In this document: positions 50,024 through 59,195 of the stretch, in pieces
How the letters are laid out: each line of letters starts with the position of its first letter
Position numbering within the stretch: the stretch's first letter is position 1
Assembly: GCA_964422925.1 (NCBI GenBank)
Contig: CAYRDC010000012.1
Coordinates: 1 to 64,000 of the forward strand
Source: CAYRDC01 sp964422925
GTDB taxonomy: Bacteria; Bacteroidota; Bacteroidia; Chitinophagales; S012-47
Reading direction: 5' to 3'
DNA: 64,000 nt
The notes under the pieces: generated by a model
Told to the model about the DNA's origin: nothing
Seen by the model: the letters and a program-made list of their open reading frames with translations, nothing else
Databases searched by the model: none
Position numbers and translations under genes: made by a program

Positions 50024-51456
50024 TAGTTCAGATTTAGCAAGGCCTTGCCTTGATAATAATCCAGTATAAGCTTGCGGAACAAGAATTCATATTTGGCGGA
50101 CAGCATATTGGCCCTGGCGGCATGGTAGTTATTTTGAGCCGTAATGTAATCCAGGGAGCTTACCATTCCCTGTTCAGCTTTAATCTTAATGTAATCGAAA
50201 GCTTTTGTCATGCTTTCAAGATTATCCCTGGCGGCTTCATATTTTGCCTGGGCCGCCACCGCTCCTGACCAAATTTGCTGAATGGTATTCACCAGGTCAT
50301 TGTGGGCCTGTTCCAGGTTCAGCTGGGCTATTTGCTGCTGTACCCGGGCAGTTTCCACCGTTGACCGGGCTTGGAATCCATTGAATATGGGTATGGTCAG
50401 GCTTATTCCGTAGGTCTGGTTAAAATTGTTCGAAAGCTGGTCGGAATAAGGATAATCGAGTTTCTGGGTTTCATAGGTCATAAAATTGGCAATGACTGGG
50501 GCCCCCGTACCGGCCACCGTGCCAATGGTGTCAAACCCTTTGGGCACCAGCCGGAATTGTTTGAAATTGTCCGAATAGTTGGTATGCAAGCTTCCGAAAA
50601 GGGTCAGCCGGGGTGAATAGCTGCCTTTGGCAGCAGCCACACCTCTTTCGGCCGCCATCAGGTCATATTCGGCTTTCTTTACAGTTGGCCGGTTGGCGGT
50701 AGCCCTGGCAATTATATCTTCCAGGCTGCCAAGGTCCATCAGGCTGATATCTTCTTCCAGATGCTGGGGTTCCAGGATGTCAAAATCCGACCCGGGCGGA
50801 AGGTTTAACATCAACTTTAGGTTCAGGATGGCCTGATCGGCTGTGTTGCGGGCATTAACCAACACGAGGTTGTCATTGGCTACCTTGGCCTGGATCTCCA
50901 GCAGATCCCCTTCGGCCACAGTGCCGGCATCAACCAGTTTGCGGGTGAGTTCAAGCTGGGCCTTGGAAGCGTTCAATTGCTCGGTAGCTACGGTTACGTT
51001 TTCCCGGGCAAGCAACACCTGAAGGTAAGCTTCCGCGATGTTGATTTCCAGGTTCTCGGCTGTTGCTTTCACGCCCCACCGGCTTGATTGCAACTTCAGG
51101 CTCTGTTGTTTGATACTGTTTTGTTGCTGAAACCCGCTGAACAGGGTAACCCCACTGGAGAGGCTGAATGTATTGGTTTGAATTTTACCGGTAACGAAAG
51201 TGTAGGTTGTCGGGTCAACCACCCGTCCGAAATTATAACTGTAGGAAGCGTCACCGTTCAGCGTAGGCAAAAGGTTCAGTTTTTTTTGTTTGAGGGTATA
51301 CTCTTCCGTGGTAACATTCAAATTGGCTATTTTCAGGCTGATGTTATGGTCACGGGCATACTGAATGCAATCCTCCAGCGACCATTTTTGCTGGGCCTGG
51401 GTTCCTGAAACCACCAGGCACAAAGCAATCAGGAATGAGCTAAATTTTTTCGGCAT
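50023..51456 (-). CDS. TolC family outer-membrane efflux protein
   Basis: The start at 51456 (MPKKFSSFLIALCLVVSGTQ) gives a proper signal peptide; the longer frame to 51492 overlaps the -7 box. The 477-residue protein has two OEP domains with long helices and duplicated patterns (WSLEDCIQYARDHNISLKIA; KKAEYDLMAAERGVAAAKGS; SLDYITAQNNYHAARANML). It forms the trimeric outer-membrane channel for the adaptor encoded downstream. Confidence 0.93.
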   Translation of the reverse strand: MPKKFSSFLIALCLVVSGTQAQQKWSLEDCIQYARDHNISLKIANLNVTTEEYTLKQKKLNLLPTLNGDASYSYNFGRVVDPTTYTFVTGKIQTNTFSLSSGVTLFSGFQQQNSIKQQSLKLQSSRWGVKATAENLEINIAEAYLQVLLARENVTVATEQLNASKAQLELTRKLVDAGTVAEGDLLEIQAKVANDNLVLVNARNTADQAILNLKLMLNLPPGSDFDILEPQHLEEDISLMDLGSLEDIIARATANRPTVKKAEYDLMAAERGVAAAKGSYSPRLTLFGSLHTNYSDNFKQFRLVPKGFDTIGTVAGTGAPVIANFMTYETQKLDYPYSDQLSNNFNQTYGISLTIPIFNGFQARSTVETARVQQQIAQLNLEQAHNDLVNTIQQIWSGAVAAQAKYEAARDNLESMTKAFDYIKIKAEQGMVSSLDYITAQNNYHAARANMLSAKYEFLFRKLILDYYQGKALLNLN

Positions 51457-51489
51457 ATTGGGGTAAAGGATAATTTGGTTATGCAGTTT

Positions 51490-51497
51490 CAAATATA
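51490..51497 (-). promoter_or_regulatory. -7 box (TATATTTG) for the tolC-adaptor operon
   Basis: An exact TAnnTTTG on the minus strand, 33 bp before the start codon. TTTA stands 20 bp further upstream, one mismatch from the -33 TTTG. Confidence 0.5.
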
Positions 51498-51572
51498 GCG
51501 TAAATTGGCACGCATGCTAAAAACGAAGCTGGTTCTTTTTTTGAATTAACATATTTTAATCAGGCTGTTGAA

Positions 51573-52016
51573 TTGATCGTACCGGACGATAAAAGTTTTA
51601 TGAAGAAAGCCCTGGATGAAGCCAGGGAGGCTGAGCGTGAAGGGGAAGTGCCCGTGGGGGCCGTAGTTGTGCTCAACGGGAAAATCATCGGCAAAGGGCA
51701 TAACCAGGTGGAACGAATGAATGATGTGACCGCTCACGCGGAAATGATCGCGCTTTCGGCTGCAGTGGAAGCAACCGGCAGCAAATACCTTGAGGAATGC
51801 ACCCTTTATGTAACGCTGGAACCCTGTGCCATGTGCGCGGCTGCCCTCCAATGGGCCCGGCTGAACAGGCTCGTGTATGGGGCCGATGACCCTAAATACG
51901 GATTCCGGGTGTATTCCAAACGACTGCTCCATCCAAAAACGGCAGTGTCGAACGGTATTTTGGCAGAGAAGAGCCGCCAGATGATGCAAAAATTTTTCAG
52001 GGAAAAAAGAAAATGA
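51573..52016 (+). CDS. tadA: tRNA-specific adenosine deaminase
   Basis: A 147-residue zinc deaminase that converts wobble A34 of tRNA-Arg to inosine. Ligands HAEM (His and catalytic Glu) and PCAMC (two Cys) are present, with EVPVGAVVV near the N-terminus. The start is uncertain: an ATG at 51600 would begin at MKKALDEA, inside the first helix, while the TTG at 51573 gives the extra residues (IVPDDKSF) normally found in TadA. Confidence 0.9.
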   Translation: MIVPDDKSFMKKALDEAREAEREGEVPVGAVVVLNGKIIGKGHNQVERMNDVTAHAEMIALSAAVEATGSKYLEECTLYVTLEPCAMCAAALQWARLNRLVYGADDPKYGFRVYSKRLLHPKTAVSNGILAEKSRQMMQKFFREKRK

Positions 52017-52037
52017 CCGGTATGATCGCAATACTTA

Positions 52038-52070
52038 TTTGAAAAATCTGAAACTGTTTGAACAATTTTG
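52038..52070 (+). promoter_or_regulatory. Probable promoter of the superoxide dismutase gene
   Basis: TTTG at 52038-52041, a 21-bp spacer and CAATTTTG at 52063-52070 (one mismatch to TAnnTTTG). It would give a leader of roughly 55-60 nt before the ATG at 52133. Confidence 0.4.
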
Positions 52071-52132
52071 CATTCCTTTTTGTTGCCTTAGTACTGTTAT
52101 CACTTTTTTTAAATGCCTAAAATCTACAAAAT

Positions 52133-52741
52133 ATGTCGTTTCAATTACCAGATCTTAATTACTCGTACGATGCGTTAGAGCCCTACATTGATGCCCGCAC
52201 TATGGAGATTCATCACAGTAAGCACCATGCGGGATACACCAATAAGCTGAACACAGCCCTTGAAGGAACCGGCCTGGAAGGCCTGTCCATAGAAGATATA
52301 CTGGCCAATGTCAGCAAGCACTCAGTGCCCATCCGCAACAATGGGGGAGGCTACTATAATCATTGCCTTTTCTGGGAAATTATGGGTCCTAATGGAGGCG
52401 TCCAGCCTTCGGGAAGTCTGGGCGAAGCCATACAACGCGACTTCGGATCTTTCGATAATTTCACGGAAGCGTTTTCCAATGCCGCGGCTACGGTTTTCGG
52501 GTCCGGCTGGGCCTGGCTGATCGTTGACGGCAACGAAAAACTGGTGGTAACCAAAACACCAAACCAGGACAATCCGTTAATGGATATTGCGGAAGTAAAA
52601 GGGAAACCGATTCTCGCACTGGATGTTTGGGAACACGCTTATTACCTGCATTACCAAAACCGCAGGCCGGACTACATCAAAAACTGGTGGAATGTGGTGA
52701 ACTGGGATGCGGTGGCCAAAAAATTTGCATCGGCTGTTTAG
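52133..52741 (+). CDS. sodB: Superoxide dismutase (Fe/Mn)
   Basis: A 202-residue Fe/Mn SOD that removes superoxide. Metal ligands lie in MEIHHSKHHAGY (first His), NNGGGYYNHCLFW (second) and LDVWEHAYYLHYQNR (Asp and His). FGSGWAWLIVDG is typical. Metal preference cannot be fixed from sequence alone. It stands alone, with its own terminator. Confidence 0.94.
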   Translation: MSFQLPDLNYSYDALEPYIDARTMEIHHSKHHAGYTNKLNTALEGTGLEGLSIEDILANVSKHSVPIRNNGGGYYNHCLFWEIMGPNGGVQPSGSLGEAIQRDFGSFDNFTEAFSNAAATVFGSGWAWLIVDGNEKLVVTKTPNQDNPLMDIAEVKGKPILALDVWEHAYYLHYQNRRPDYIKNWWNVVNWDAVAKKFASAV

Positions 52742-52765
52742 CTGATGTGTTTCATAGCTGAAGAG

Positions 52766-52793
52766 CCGGGGCCGGAAACGGTCCCGGTTTTTT
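52766..52793 (+). terminator. Rho-independent terminator of sod
   Basis: CCGGGGCC-GGAAAC-GGTCCCGG, an 8-bp stem with one G-T pair, followed by TTTTTT. It lies 24 bp after the sod stop and overlaps the glmS stop codon on the other strand by 2 bp. Confidence 0.9.
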
Positions 52794-54633
52794 ATTCCAC
52801 GGTGACCGATTTGGCCAGGTTGCGTGGCTGGTCCACATTGCAGCCGCGCATCACGGCAATGTGGTAGGAAAGCAATTGGAGCGGGATAACCGAAACGATC
52901 GGGCTGAAAGGTTCTTCGATTTCCGGGACTTCGATGGTATAATCTGCCAATCCTTTGATGGCACTGTCCCCTTTGGAAACGATGGCTATGATCCTGCCTT
53001 TGCGGGCTTTCACTTCCTGGATATTGCTGATGATTTTTTCATGGGCGCTCCGGTTGGTAGCCAAAACCACCACGGGCATTTCTTCATCGATCAGGGCAAT
53101 GGGCCCGTGTTTCATTTCCGCGGCAGGATATCCTTCCGCGTGGATATAGGATATTTCCTTGAGTTTCAGGGCTCCTTCCAGGGCTACCGGGAAATTATAT
53201 CCGCGCCCCAGGTAAAGGAAATTACGGGAATCTTTGAATATGGCAGCCAGTTCCCTGACCTGCGGGTCGGTTGCCAGGGCTTGTTGTACTTTCTCAGGAA
53301 TATTTTCCAGTTCGTGCAGCAAAATTTGGTAATCAGATTCCGCCAGGGTGCCTTTCCGGTAAGCCAGCCGCAAGGCCAGTAATGCCAGTATCGTGAGCTG
53401 GGCGGTAAACGCTTTGGTTGAGGCCACCCCGATTTCCGGACCGGCATGCGTATAGCTTCCCGCATCGGTGATTCTGGCAATGGATGATCCCACCACATTG
53501 CAAATCCCCAGGATGACAGCCCCCCTGGATTTGGCCAGGTCAATGGCTGCCAGCGTATCGGCCGTTTCGCCTGACTGGGAAATGGCAATGATCACATCCC
53601 CTTCATTGATAATCGGGTTGCGGTACCGGAATTCGGAAGCATATTCCACTTCCACCGGAATCCGCGCGAGGTCTTCCAGCAAGTATTCACCCACCAATCC
53701 GGCATGCCAGCTGGTACCGCAGGCAATAATGATAATGCGCCTGGCTTCCAGCAAACGGTTTTCATAATCTTTGATGCCTCCAAGGGCTACCAGCCCGGTG
53801 TCCGCGTGGATACGCCCGCGCATACTGTCCAGGATCGACCGCGGCTGCTCATAGATTTCTTTGAGCATAAAATGATCATACCCGCCCTTTTCCAGCATTT
53901 CGAGCTGCATTTTCAGCTGTTCGATATAAGGCTCCTTGGATTCGTTTTTTATGGTTTTGATGTTCAGCGTGCCATCCCGCTTCACCAGGGCTATTTCCCC
54001 GTCATTGATGTACACTACATTTTTGGTGTATTCGATGATAGGCGTGGCATCCGAAGCCAGGAAAAACTCTCCCTGCCCGATTCCGATTACCAGGGGGCTG
54101 GATTTGCGGGCGGCAATCAATTGATCCGGATTATCGCGCGACATCACGATAATGGCATAGGCGCCCACCACTTCCGTCAGGGCCAGCCGCACGGCTTCTG
54201 CCAGTTCGGCACCGGTTTTTTGCATTACTTCATCGATGAGATTGGCCAGCACTTCCGTGTCCGTTTCGGTTTGAAAGGTATGGCCGCGGTTTTCCAGTTC
54301 TTTTTTCAGGGAAGCGTAATTTTCGATAATGCCGTTATGGATGATCGCCAACTGGCCGGAGCCGGAAGCATGCGGATGCGCGTTTAAATCAGTAGGCGCC
54401 CCGTGGGTGGCCCAGCGGGTATGCCCCATGCCGATGGTACAGCGGGTGTCTTTATCCCGGCAATACGCTTCCAGGTCGCTGACTTTTCCGGATTTTTTGA
54501 AAATATTGATTTTTCCTTCATGTAACAGGGCTACTCCTGCGCTGTCGTAACCACGGTATTCCAGCCGGTGCAGTCCTTTTATGATCACCGGGTAAGCTTC
54601 CCTGGGGCCGATATAGGCAACAATGCCGCACAT
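52792..54633 (-). CDS. glmS: Glutamine-fructose-6-phosphate aminotransferase (isomerising)
   Basis: A 613-residue enzyme that makes glucosamine-6-phosphate for peptidoglycan and LPS. Cys2 of MCGIVAYIG is the glutaminase nucleophile, with the HTRWATHG and HPHASGS blocks. Two SIS domains follow (CGTSWHAGLVGE, SQSGETADTL), ending with the usual QPRNLAKSVTVE. It is downstream of the DUF4270 gene by 1 bp. Confidence 0.97.
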   Translation of the reverse strand: MCGIVAYIGPREAYPVIIKGLHRLEYRGYDSAGVALLHEGKINIFKKSGKVSDLEAYCRDKDTRCTIGMGHTRWATHGAPTDLNAHPHASGSGQLAIIHNGIIENYASLKKELENRGHTFQTETDTEVLANLIDEVMQKTGAELAEAVRLALTEVVGAYAIIVMSRDNPDQLIAARKSSPLVIGIGQGEFFLASDATPIIEYTKNVVYINDGEIALVKRDGTLNIKTIKNESKEPYIEQLKMQLEMLEKGGYDHFMLKEIYEQPRSILDSMRGRIHADTGLVALGGIKDYENRLLEARRIIIIACGTSWHAGLVGEYLLEDLARIPVEVEYASEFRYRNPIINEGDVIIAISQSGETADTLAAIDLAKSRGAVILGICNVVGSSIARITDAGSYTHAGPEIGVASTKAFTAQLTILALLALRLAYRKGTLAESDYQILLHELENIPEKVQQALATDPQVRELAAIFKDSRNFLYLGRGYNFPVALEGALKLKEISYIHAEGYPAAEMKHGPIALIDEEMPVVVLATNRSAHEKIISNIQEVKARKGRIIAIVSKGDSAIKGLADYTIEVPEIEEPFSPIVSVIPLQLLSYHIAVMRGCNVDQPRNLAKSVTVE

Positions 54634-54634
54634 A

Positions 54635-55930
54635 TCATGGCATTTTAGTGTAAATCAGGTTTAGTTTCATACGTACCCTGGGATCCGGATGGTTCGGGCC
54701 CCCGATCAACACCCGGGCAGGGGTTTGCGTGGAAGGTTCAATTTTCAGTACAATGTCAGAAGTGTCCAGAACCCCTGTCAGTGTTTGATGCATATGTTTG
54801 GACAGGTTGATTTTATACCGGGTGTATACATTGCCGCCATCCACTTCCTGGACCTTTTGCCCGCCCAGTTCATAACCCACTATGGACACGCCCAGGGCCT
54901 CATCTGAAATGGCCGCAAAACCGGTAAGCGAGTCAATTACCGTTCTGGGCAGGATTTTATCCGGTGGATCATAGATAGAATCAGCGGTTCCGTCCAGCTT
55001 GGTCAAAACCAGTTCCGCTTTATTGATGATAATATTCCCCAGTGGGGTCAGGTCCGGCATCTGTAAACGGACCCGCAGGCCGGCCATGCCTTCCAGCGGG
55101 AGGGTGTCGTAGGTGGCGCTTCCGTTCAGCCATTGCGGGATGCGCGTACCGGTAAAGTTGTTCTTGAAGTAATTATTAATGCCGCTCACTGCGTTCATAA
55201 AAAAAGTAAAAGTCAGGCTGTCTTTCACGGAACGGTGATAATACAACCGGATACCGGAAGTGTTTTGCCTCAGGTTCAGTATCAGCATGCCTTTTCCATA
55301 TCCGTTCGAAGTATCCGGGGCAATGTACAGGCCTTTCATCATGGCCAGGAAAGTGCTATTATCGCTCAAATTGCCGGAAGCTGACTGGTTAAACAACCAT
55401 TGAGCAAAAGATTTATGCAAAGGGATGGAAATCAGCGTGTCTTCCACCGGAAGTTTCAGCCCGCGCACCCGGCCAACCTCCACCGGATCATAGGCAAACT
55501 GCCGGTCTTCCCGGTATACCGTGAAAGGAGCCATGTCTTCAGCCAGCCGGTATACCACAAACGAATAGGGATTCGCCAGGGAACCGTAATAACCGTCCAC
55601 ATCCAGGATAAGGGCAGCGGAATCCAACACTGCGTCACTGCCGAAATTGATATTATTCAATGGCATGAGCACCTGGGCAAAAATGCCGGCATAGCTGGTG
55701 CCGAAATCGGGATCATCCATGGCACCCAGCAGGTAAATACCCTGGGCCGAAGTAACCAGCGAATCGTCCCGCTCCAAAGAAACCCCGAAATGTAAGGTAT
55801 CCGTTCTGAAAACCTGAAACTTGTCTTTGCCGGGCAACAGTTCAGATCCAAGCGAAGAAGGGTTATTGCACCCGTAATATACACCTGCCCCGATAGTGGC
55901 AAGCATCCACAGCCTCTTAACCATTTTCAT
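54635..55930 (-). CDS. DUF4270 family lipoprotein
   Basis: A 431-residue predicted lipoprotein (lipobox VYYGC with Cys21). DUF4270 is a Bacteroidota family of unknown function with N-terminal pattern SSLGSELLPGKDKF and later strands such as GVSLERDDSLVTSAQGIYLLG. Probably surface or periplasmic. It lies between the short glycogen synthase gene and glmS, an arrangement I recall as common in this phylum, so it may be tied to envelope sugar metabolism, but no activity is known. Confidence 0.88.
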   Translation of the reverse strand: MKMVKRLWMLATIGAGVYYGCNNPSSLGSELLPGKDKFQVFRTDTLHFGVSLERDDSLVTSAQGIYLLGAMDDPDFGTSYAGIFAQVLMPLNNINFGSDAVLDSAALILDVDGYYGSLANPYSFVVYRLAEDMAPFTVYREDRQFAYDPVEVGRVRGLKLPVEDTLISIPLHKSFAQWLFNQSASGNLSDNSTFLAMMKGLYIAPDTSNGYGKGMLILNLRQNTSGIRLYYHRSVKDSLTFTFFMNAVSGINNYFKNNFTGTRIPQWLNGSATYDTLPLEGMAGLRVRLQMPDLTPLGNIIINKAELVLTKLDGTADSIYDPPDKILPRTVIDSLTGFAAISDEALGVSIVGYELGGQKVQEVDGGNVYTRYKINLSKHMHQTLTGVLDTSDIVLKIEPSTQTPARVLIGGPNHPDPRVRMKLNLIYTKMP

Positions 55931-55946
55931 CAGCGAGAAATTGGAA

Positions 55947-56759
55947 TTATCCCAACAGGGATTGATAAAAACCTACGTAGTTCTCCAGGTCTTCCGGGTC
56001 ATTTAACTCCAACACCGGTTTGTTTATTGCTTCCAGGTGCTTCTTAACCGAACCGTTCACCTTTTTGTCTTCAATAATAACCGCGTCTGAGTAGGTAATG
56101 GCCCCTTTGTTCAGCCCGCTGTTATCTGCCTCCGCATATTCGGCAAGCTTGTCCTGATCCACCTTCCGGTGAATCAATGGCGCTTTCTTCAGAAAATTAT
56201 CCGAGAGTTTGCCTTTGAATCCTTCGCTGTATACTGAATAAATGATCTGCGCATTCTGAAAAACCGGTTCATTTTTATACGCGGTTTTCAGGTATAGCGG
56301 AATGAGGCTGGTCATCCAGCCGTGGAGGTGAATAATATCCGGAGGCCAGCCAAATTTTTTCACGGTTTCTATAACGCCCTTGCAGAAAAAGATCATCCTT
56401 TCCGGATTGTCGTGATAAAAGGGTTCATCTTCCTCGCCAAAAACACCCGGCCGGTGAAAGAAATCATCGTTGTCCAGGAAATATACCTGCATCCTGGCTC
56501 CTGGCAGGGAAGCCACTTTTATAATCAGGGGATAATCTTCCTCGTCAATGATAATGTTGATGCCGGAAAGCCTGACTACCTCATGCAGGCGGTGCCTGCG
56601 CTCGTTAATGGTTCCGTAGCGTGGCATCAAAATTCTGATTTCCATCCCGTTCTCCTGGGCATACTGCGGTAACTCGCGGGCCACCTTTCCCATATCAGAC
56701 ATCACAACATACGGATCCATTTCCTGGGTAACGTAAAGAACTTTTGTCTTTTCACTCAT
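55947..56759 (-). CDS. Glycogen/starch synthase-like protein, N-terminal GT5 domain only
   Basis: A 270-residue protein matching only the N-terminal half of ADP-glucose glycogen synthase (GT5). Features include VTQEMDPYVVMSDMGKVARELP, an ILMPRYGTI block and DIIHLHGWMTSLIPLY, with the domain ending near EDKKVNGSVKKHLEA. The C-terminal GT-B domain that binds the nucleotide sugar is absent, and the canonical KxGGL loop is altered to MSDMGK. I infer a regulatory or moonlighting role rather than glycogen synthesis. It is followed by DUF4270 and glmS and divergent from panC. Confidence 0.85.
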   Translation of the reverse strand: MSEKTKVLYVTQEMDPYVVMSDMGKVARELPQYAQENGMEIRILMPRYGTINERRHRLHEVVRLSGINIIIDEEDYPLIIKVASLPGARMQVYFLDNDDFFHRPGVFGEEDEPFYHDNPERMIFFCKGVIETVKKFGWPPDIIHLHGWMTSLIPLYLKTAYKNEPVFQNAQIIYSVYSEGFKGKLSDNFLKKAPLIHRKVDQDKLAEYAEADNSGLNKGAITYSDAVIIEDKKVNGSVKKHLEAINKPVLELNDPEDLENYVGFYQSLLG

Positions 56760-56808
56760 GATTTAACTGCTTTATTATTGCTGCTTAATTAAATGTAATT
56801 TTGGGTTG

Positions 56809-56816
56809 CAAAGATA
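56809..56816 (-). promoter_or_regulatory. -7 box (TATCTTTG) for the glycogen synthase-DUF4270-glmS operon
   Basis: An exact TAnnTTTG on the minus strand, 49 bp before the start codon. A possible -33 element (TTG) lies 23 bp further upstream, the outer limit of spacing. Confidence 0.45.
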
Positions 56817-56902
56817 ATAAAAAATCCCCGCATTTTATGCAACTGCACCGGGCAAATTCTTTTGATTATTAAGGCGTTTTACAACATTTAACCAATCGTT
56901 TT

Positions 56903-57754
56903 ATGCACATTTTCAGAAAGCCGGACCCCATGGAATTTTACCTGGCTGACGGCCGGGAAAAAGGGCTGACCATCGGCTTTGTGCCTACTATGGGAGCGCT
57001 TCACGAGGGGCATTTATCGCTGGTAAGGAGGTGCCTGGGAGAGAATGATATTTGTGTGGTAAGCATTTTTGTCAATCCCACCCAATTCAACGATCCCGAA
57101 GACCTTAAAAATTATCCCAGGACCGGTGCCCGGGATATCCTGTTATTGGAGCAATGCGGTTGCCAGGTGGCTTTTTTGCCTGCGGTAGAAGATATTTACC
57201 CGGACGGGCCGGAAAACACTCCGACCTATTCGTTCGGCTACCTGGAAGAAGTTTACGAAGGGGCTTCCAGGCCCGGACACTTCAGGGGTGTAGGACAGGT
57301 GGTAGCCAGGTTGCTCCGGATGGTGGCCCCGGACCGGTTATATCTCGGAGAGAAAGACTTTCAGCAATTGCTCGTACTTCAGAACCTCATCCGGCAACTC
57401 GATCTTCCTGTAGAAGTGACTGGCTGCCCGATTGTACGCGAAAGGGACGGCCTGGCTATGAGCTCAAGAAATGTGTTGCTGACGCCTGAACAGCGCCAGG
57501 ACGCCCTGCAGATTTACCATATCCTGGATACCGTCCGGTCAGGGTACGTGGAAAAATCTCCCAGGCAGTGGGTTCATTGGGCGCTGGAGGCCCTGGAACA
57601 GGTTCCCGCTTTCCGGCATACCGATTATTTCGATATCGTGGACGGACACACCCTGAAGCCGGTCACCGGCTGGGACGAGAGCGACCATATCCGCGCCATT
57701 GTAGCGGTAAAGCTTGACAATGTGCGCCTTATTGACAATATGCGCATCCTGTAA
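56903..57754 (+). CDS. panC: Pantoate-beta-alanine ligase
   Basis: A 283-residue pantothenate synthetase. It has the nucleotidyl-transferase motif TMGALHEGHLSLV with the HxGH element, then FVNPTQF, LYLGEKDFQQL and RERDGLAMSSRN. It ligates pantoate to beta-alanine. The gene for its beta-alanine supplier panD follows after 75 bp, so the two steps are probably coexpressed. Confidence 0.96.
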   Translation: MHIFRKPDPMEFYLADGREKGLTIGFVPTMGALHEGHLSLVRRCLGENDICVVSIFVNPTQFNDPEDLKNYPRTGARDILLLEQCGCQVAFLPAVEDIYPDGPENTPTYSFGYLEEVYEGASRPGHFRGVGQVVARLLRMVAPDRLYLGEKDFQQLLVLQNLIRQLDLPVEVTGCPIVRERDGLAMSSRNVLLTPEQRQDALQIYHILDTVRSGYVEKSPRQWVHWALEALEQVPAFRHTDYFDIVDGHTLKPVTGWDESDHIRAIVAVKLDNVRLIDNMRIL

Positions 57755-57815
57755 GCCGTTACCATGCCCAGCGCCCGCCCGCGTCTAACCATAGCCTTTT
57801 GATTTAAAAAAGTGG

Positions 57816-57823
57816 TAATTTTG
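57816..57823 (+). promoter_or_regulatory. -7 box (TAATTTTG) immediately before panD
   Basis: An exact TAnnTTTG ends 6 bp before the panD ATG; TTTG lies 14 bp upstream, closer than usual. If active, it would produce a leaderless panD mRNA. Confidence 0.35.
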
Positions 57824-57829
57824 CAGCCT

Positions 57830-58180
57830 ATGCAAATCCAGGTACTCAAATCGAAAATTCACAAGGTCCGCATCACGGAAGCCAATCTGGAATACGAAGG
57901 GAGCATTACCATTGATGAGGACCTGATGGATGCGGCCCGCCTGAGCCCTTACGAAAAAGTGCAGGTGTTGAATGTGAACAACGGGGAGCGGATCGAAACC
58001 TATGTCATCAAGGGAAAGCGGGGCAGTGGCGTCATTTGCATGAACGGGCCGGCTGCCCGCAGGGCGCAGGTGGGTGATGTGGTCATCATACTTTCCTATG
58101 CCCTCATCGAGGAATCAGCGGCTGCCGGCCATCGGCCTGTGATCATCATGCCTAACACCGAAACCAACCAGCTGAAATAA
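57830..58180 (+). CDS. panD: Aspartate 1-decarboxylase
   Basis: A 116-residue pyruvoyl enzyme that makes beta-alanine. The start at 57830 (MQIQVLKSKIHKVRIT) is the usual N-terminus. Self-cleavage occurs between Gly24 and Ser25 in YEGSITID, creating the pyruvoyl group; GPAARRAQVGDVVIILSY is the conserved C-terminal block. Downstream of panC. Confidence 0.96.
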   Translation: MQIQVLKSKIHKVRITEANLEYEGSITIDEDLMDAARLSPYEKVQVLNVNNGERIETYVIKGKRGSGVICMNGPAARRAQVGDVVIILSYALIEESAAAGHRPVIIMPNTETNQLK

Positions 58181-58190
58181 CCTGCCTGTT

Positions 58191-59195
58191 TTGAGCAAAA
58201 AAATCCTGAATTTCCTGAAATACCTTCTTTTTCTGGCTGCCGGTCTGCTATTGCTGTGGCTGGCTGCGAGAGGCCAGGACTTCCAGCGGATCCGCGAAGC
58301 CTTTCTTCATGCCAATTACTGGTGGGTGGGCCTGTCGGCCCTGCTAAGCGTGCTGAGCCATATTTTCAGGGCTTTGCGCTGGAAGCTTTTGATTGAGCCC
58401 ATTGGGTTCAAACCCCGGTTTGCCAATACTTTCTTCGCGGTAATGACCGGCTATTTTGCCAACCTGGCCCTTCCCAGGCTGGGCGAGGTGACCAAATGTG
58501 GCGTACTGAATAAGTACGAGAAAATCCCGGTCGATAAATTGCTTGGCACCATGATCGTGGAGCGGGCATTTGACTTCCTGACCATGCTGCTGTTGCTGGT
58601 ACTGGTGCTCTTGTTTCAGTTCCACCTCTTCAGCGATTTTTTGAATAAGTATGTCTGGGCCCCCATGGGGGAAAAACTGGGTCAAACCGGTCATCTCGGG
58701 TGGATCGTTTTGTTGTGTTTCGGATTGGTTTTAGGACTGCTTTTCTGGTTCCGTAAGCCACTGTCCAGGAATGTGGTTTTTCAAAAGGGCTGGCAATTTG
58801 CCAAAGGGATCTGGCACGGGATAGCCAGTGTGCGCGATCTGCAGCGTACCGGGCTTTTTGCATTTTATACCCTGGCCATCTGGGGCTTATATCTTTCCAT
58901 GGCCTGGGTGGTTTTCTACGCTTTTCCGGAAACCAGCCACCTGGGTTTCTGGCCGGCCATGTCTATTCTGGTTTTCGGAAGCATTGGAATGGTGGCACCG
59001 GTTCAGGGAGGCATAGGCGCATTTCATTTCATGGCTTCGCGAACGCTGGTAGTTTACGGCATAGCCGCTGAACCGGCTCTGGCCTATGCCTTTCTCAATC
59101 ATGGCGCCTCCACGCTTACGCTGATCGTCCTCGGATTTGTATCTTTGATATTGTTACCACTGACCAACCGTGAGCGGCAAGACCGGCATACCTGA
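58191..59195 (+). CDS. Flippase-like membrane protein (LPG synthase TM / UPF0104 family)
   Basis: A 334-residue protein with about eight membrane helices of the lysylphosphatidylglycerol-synthase transmembrane family. Motifs include FRALRWKLLIEPIGFKP, TGYFANLALPRLGEVTKC and GMVAPVQGGIGAFHFMAS. The start is the TTG at 58191; no ATG is found near the predicted N-terminus. The substrate is unknown; members move lipids or lipid-linked sugars. The 3' end overlaps rfaE2 by 26 bp, and the LPS link of that gene suggests a role in envelope lipid transport. Confidence 0.85.
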   Translation: MSKKILNFLKYLLFLAAGLLLLWLAARGQDFQRIREAFLHANYWWVGLSALLSVLSHIFRALRWKLLIEPIGFKPRFANTFFAVMTGYFANLALPRLGEVTKCGVLNKYEKIPVDKLLGTMIVERAFDFLTMLLLLVLVLLFQFHLFSDFLNKYVWAPMGEKLGQTGHLGWIVLLCFGLVLGLLFWFRKPLSRNVVFQKGWQFAKGIWHGIASVRDLQRTGLFAFYTLAIWGLYLSMAWVVFYAFPETSHLGFWPAMSILVFGSIGMVAPVQGGIGAFHFMASRTLVVYGIAAEPALAYAFLNHGASTLTLIVLGFVSLILLPLTNRERQDRHT

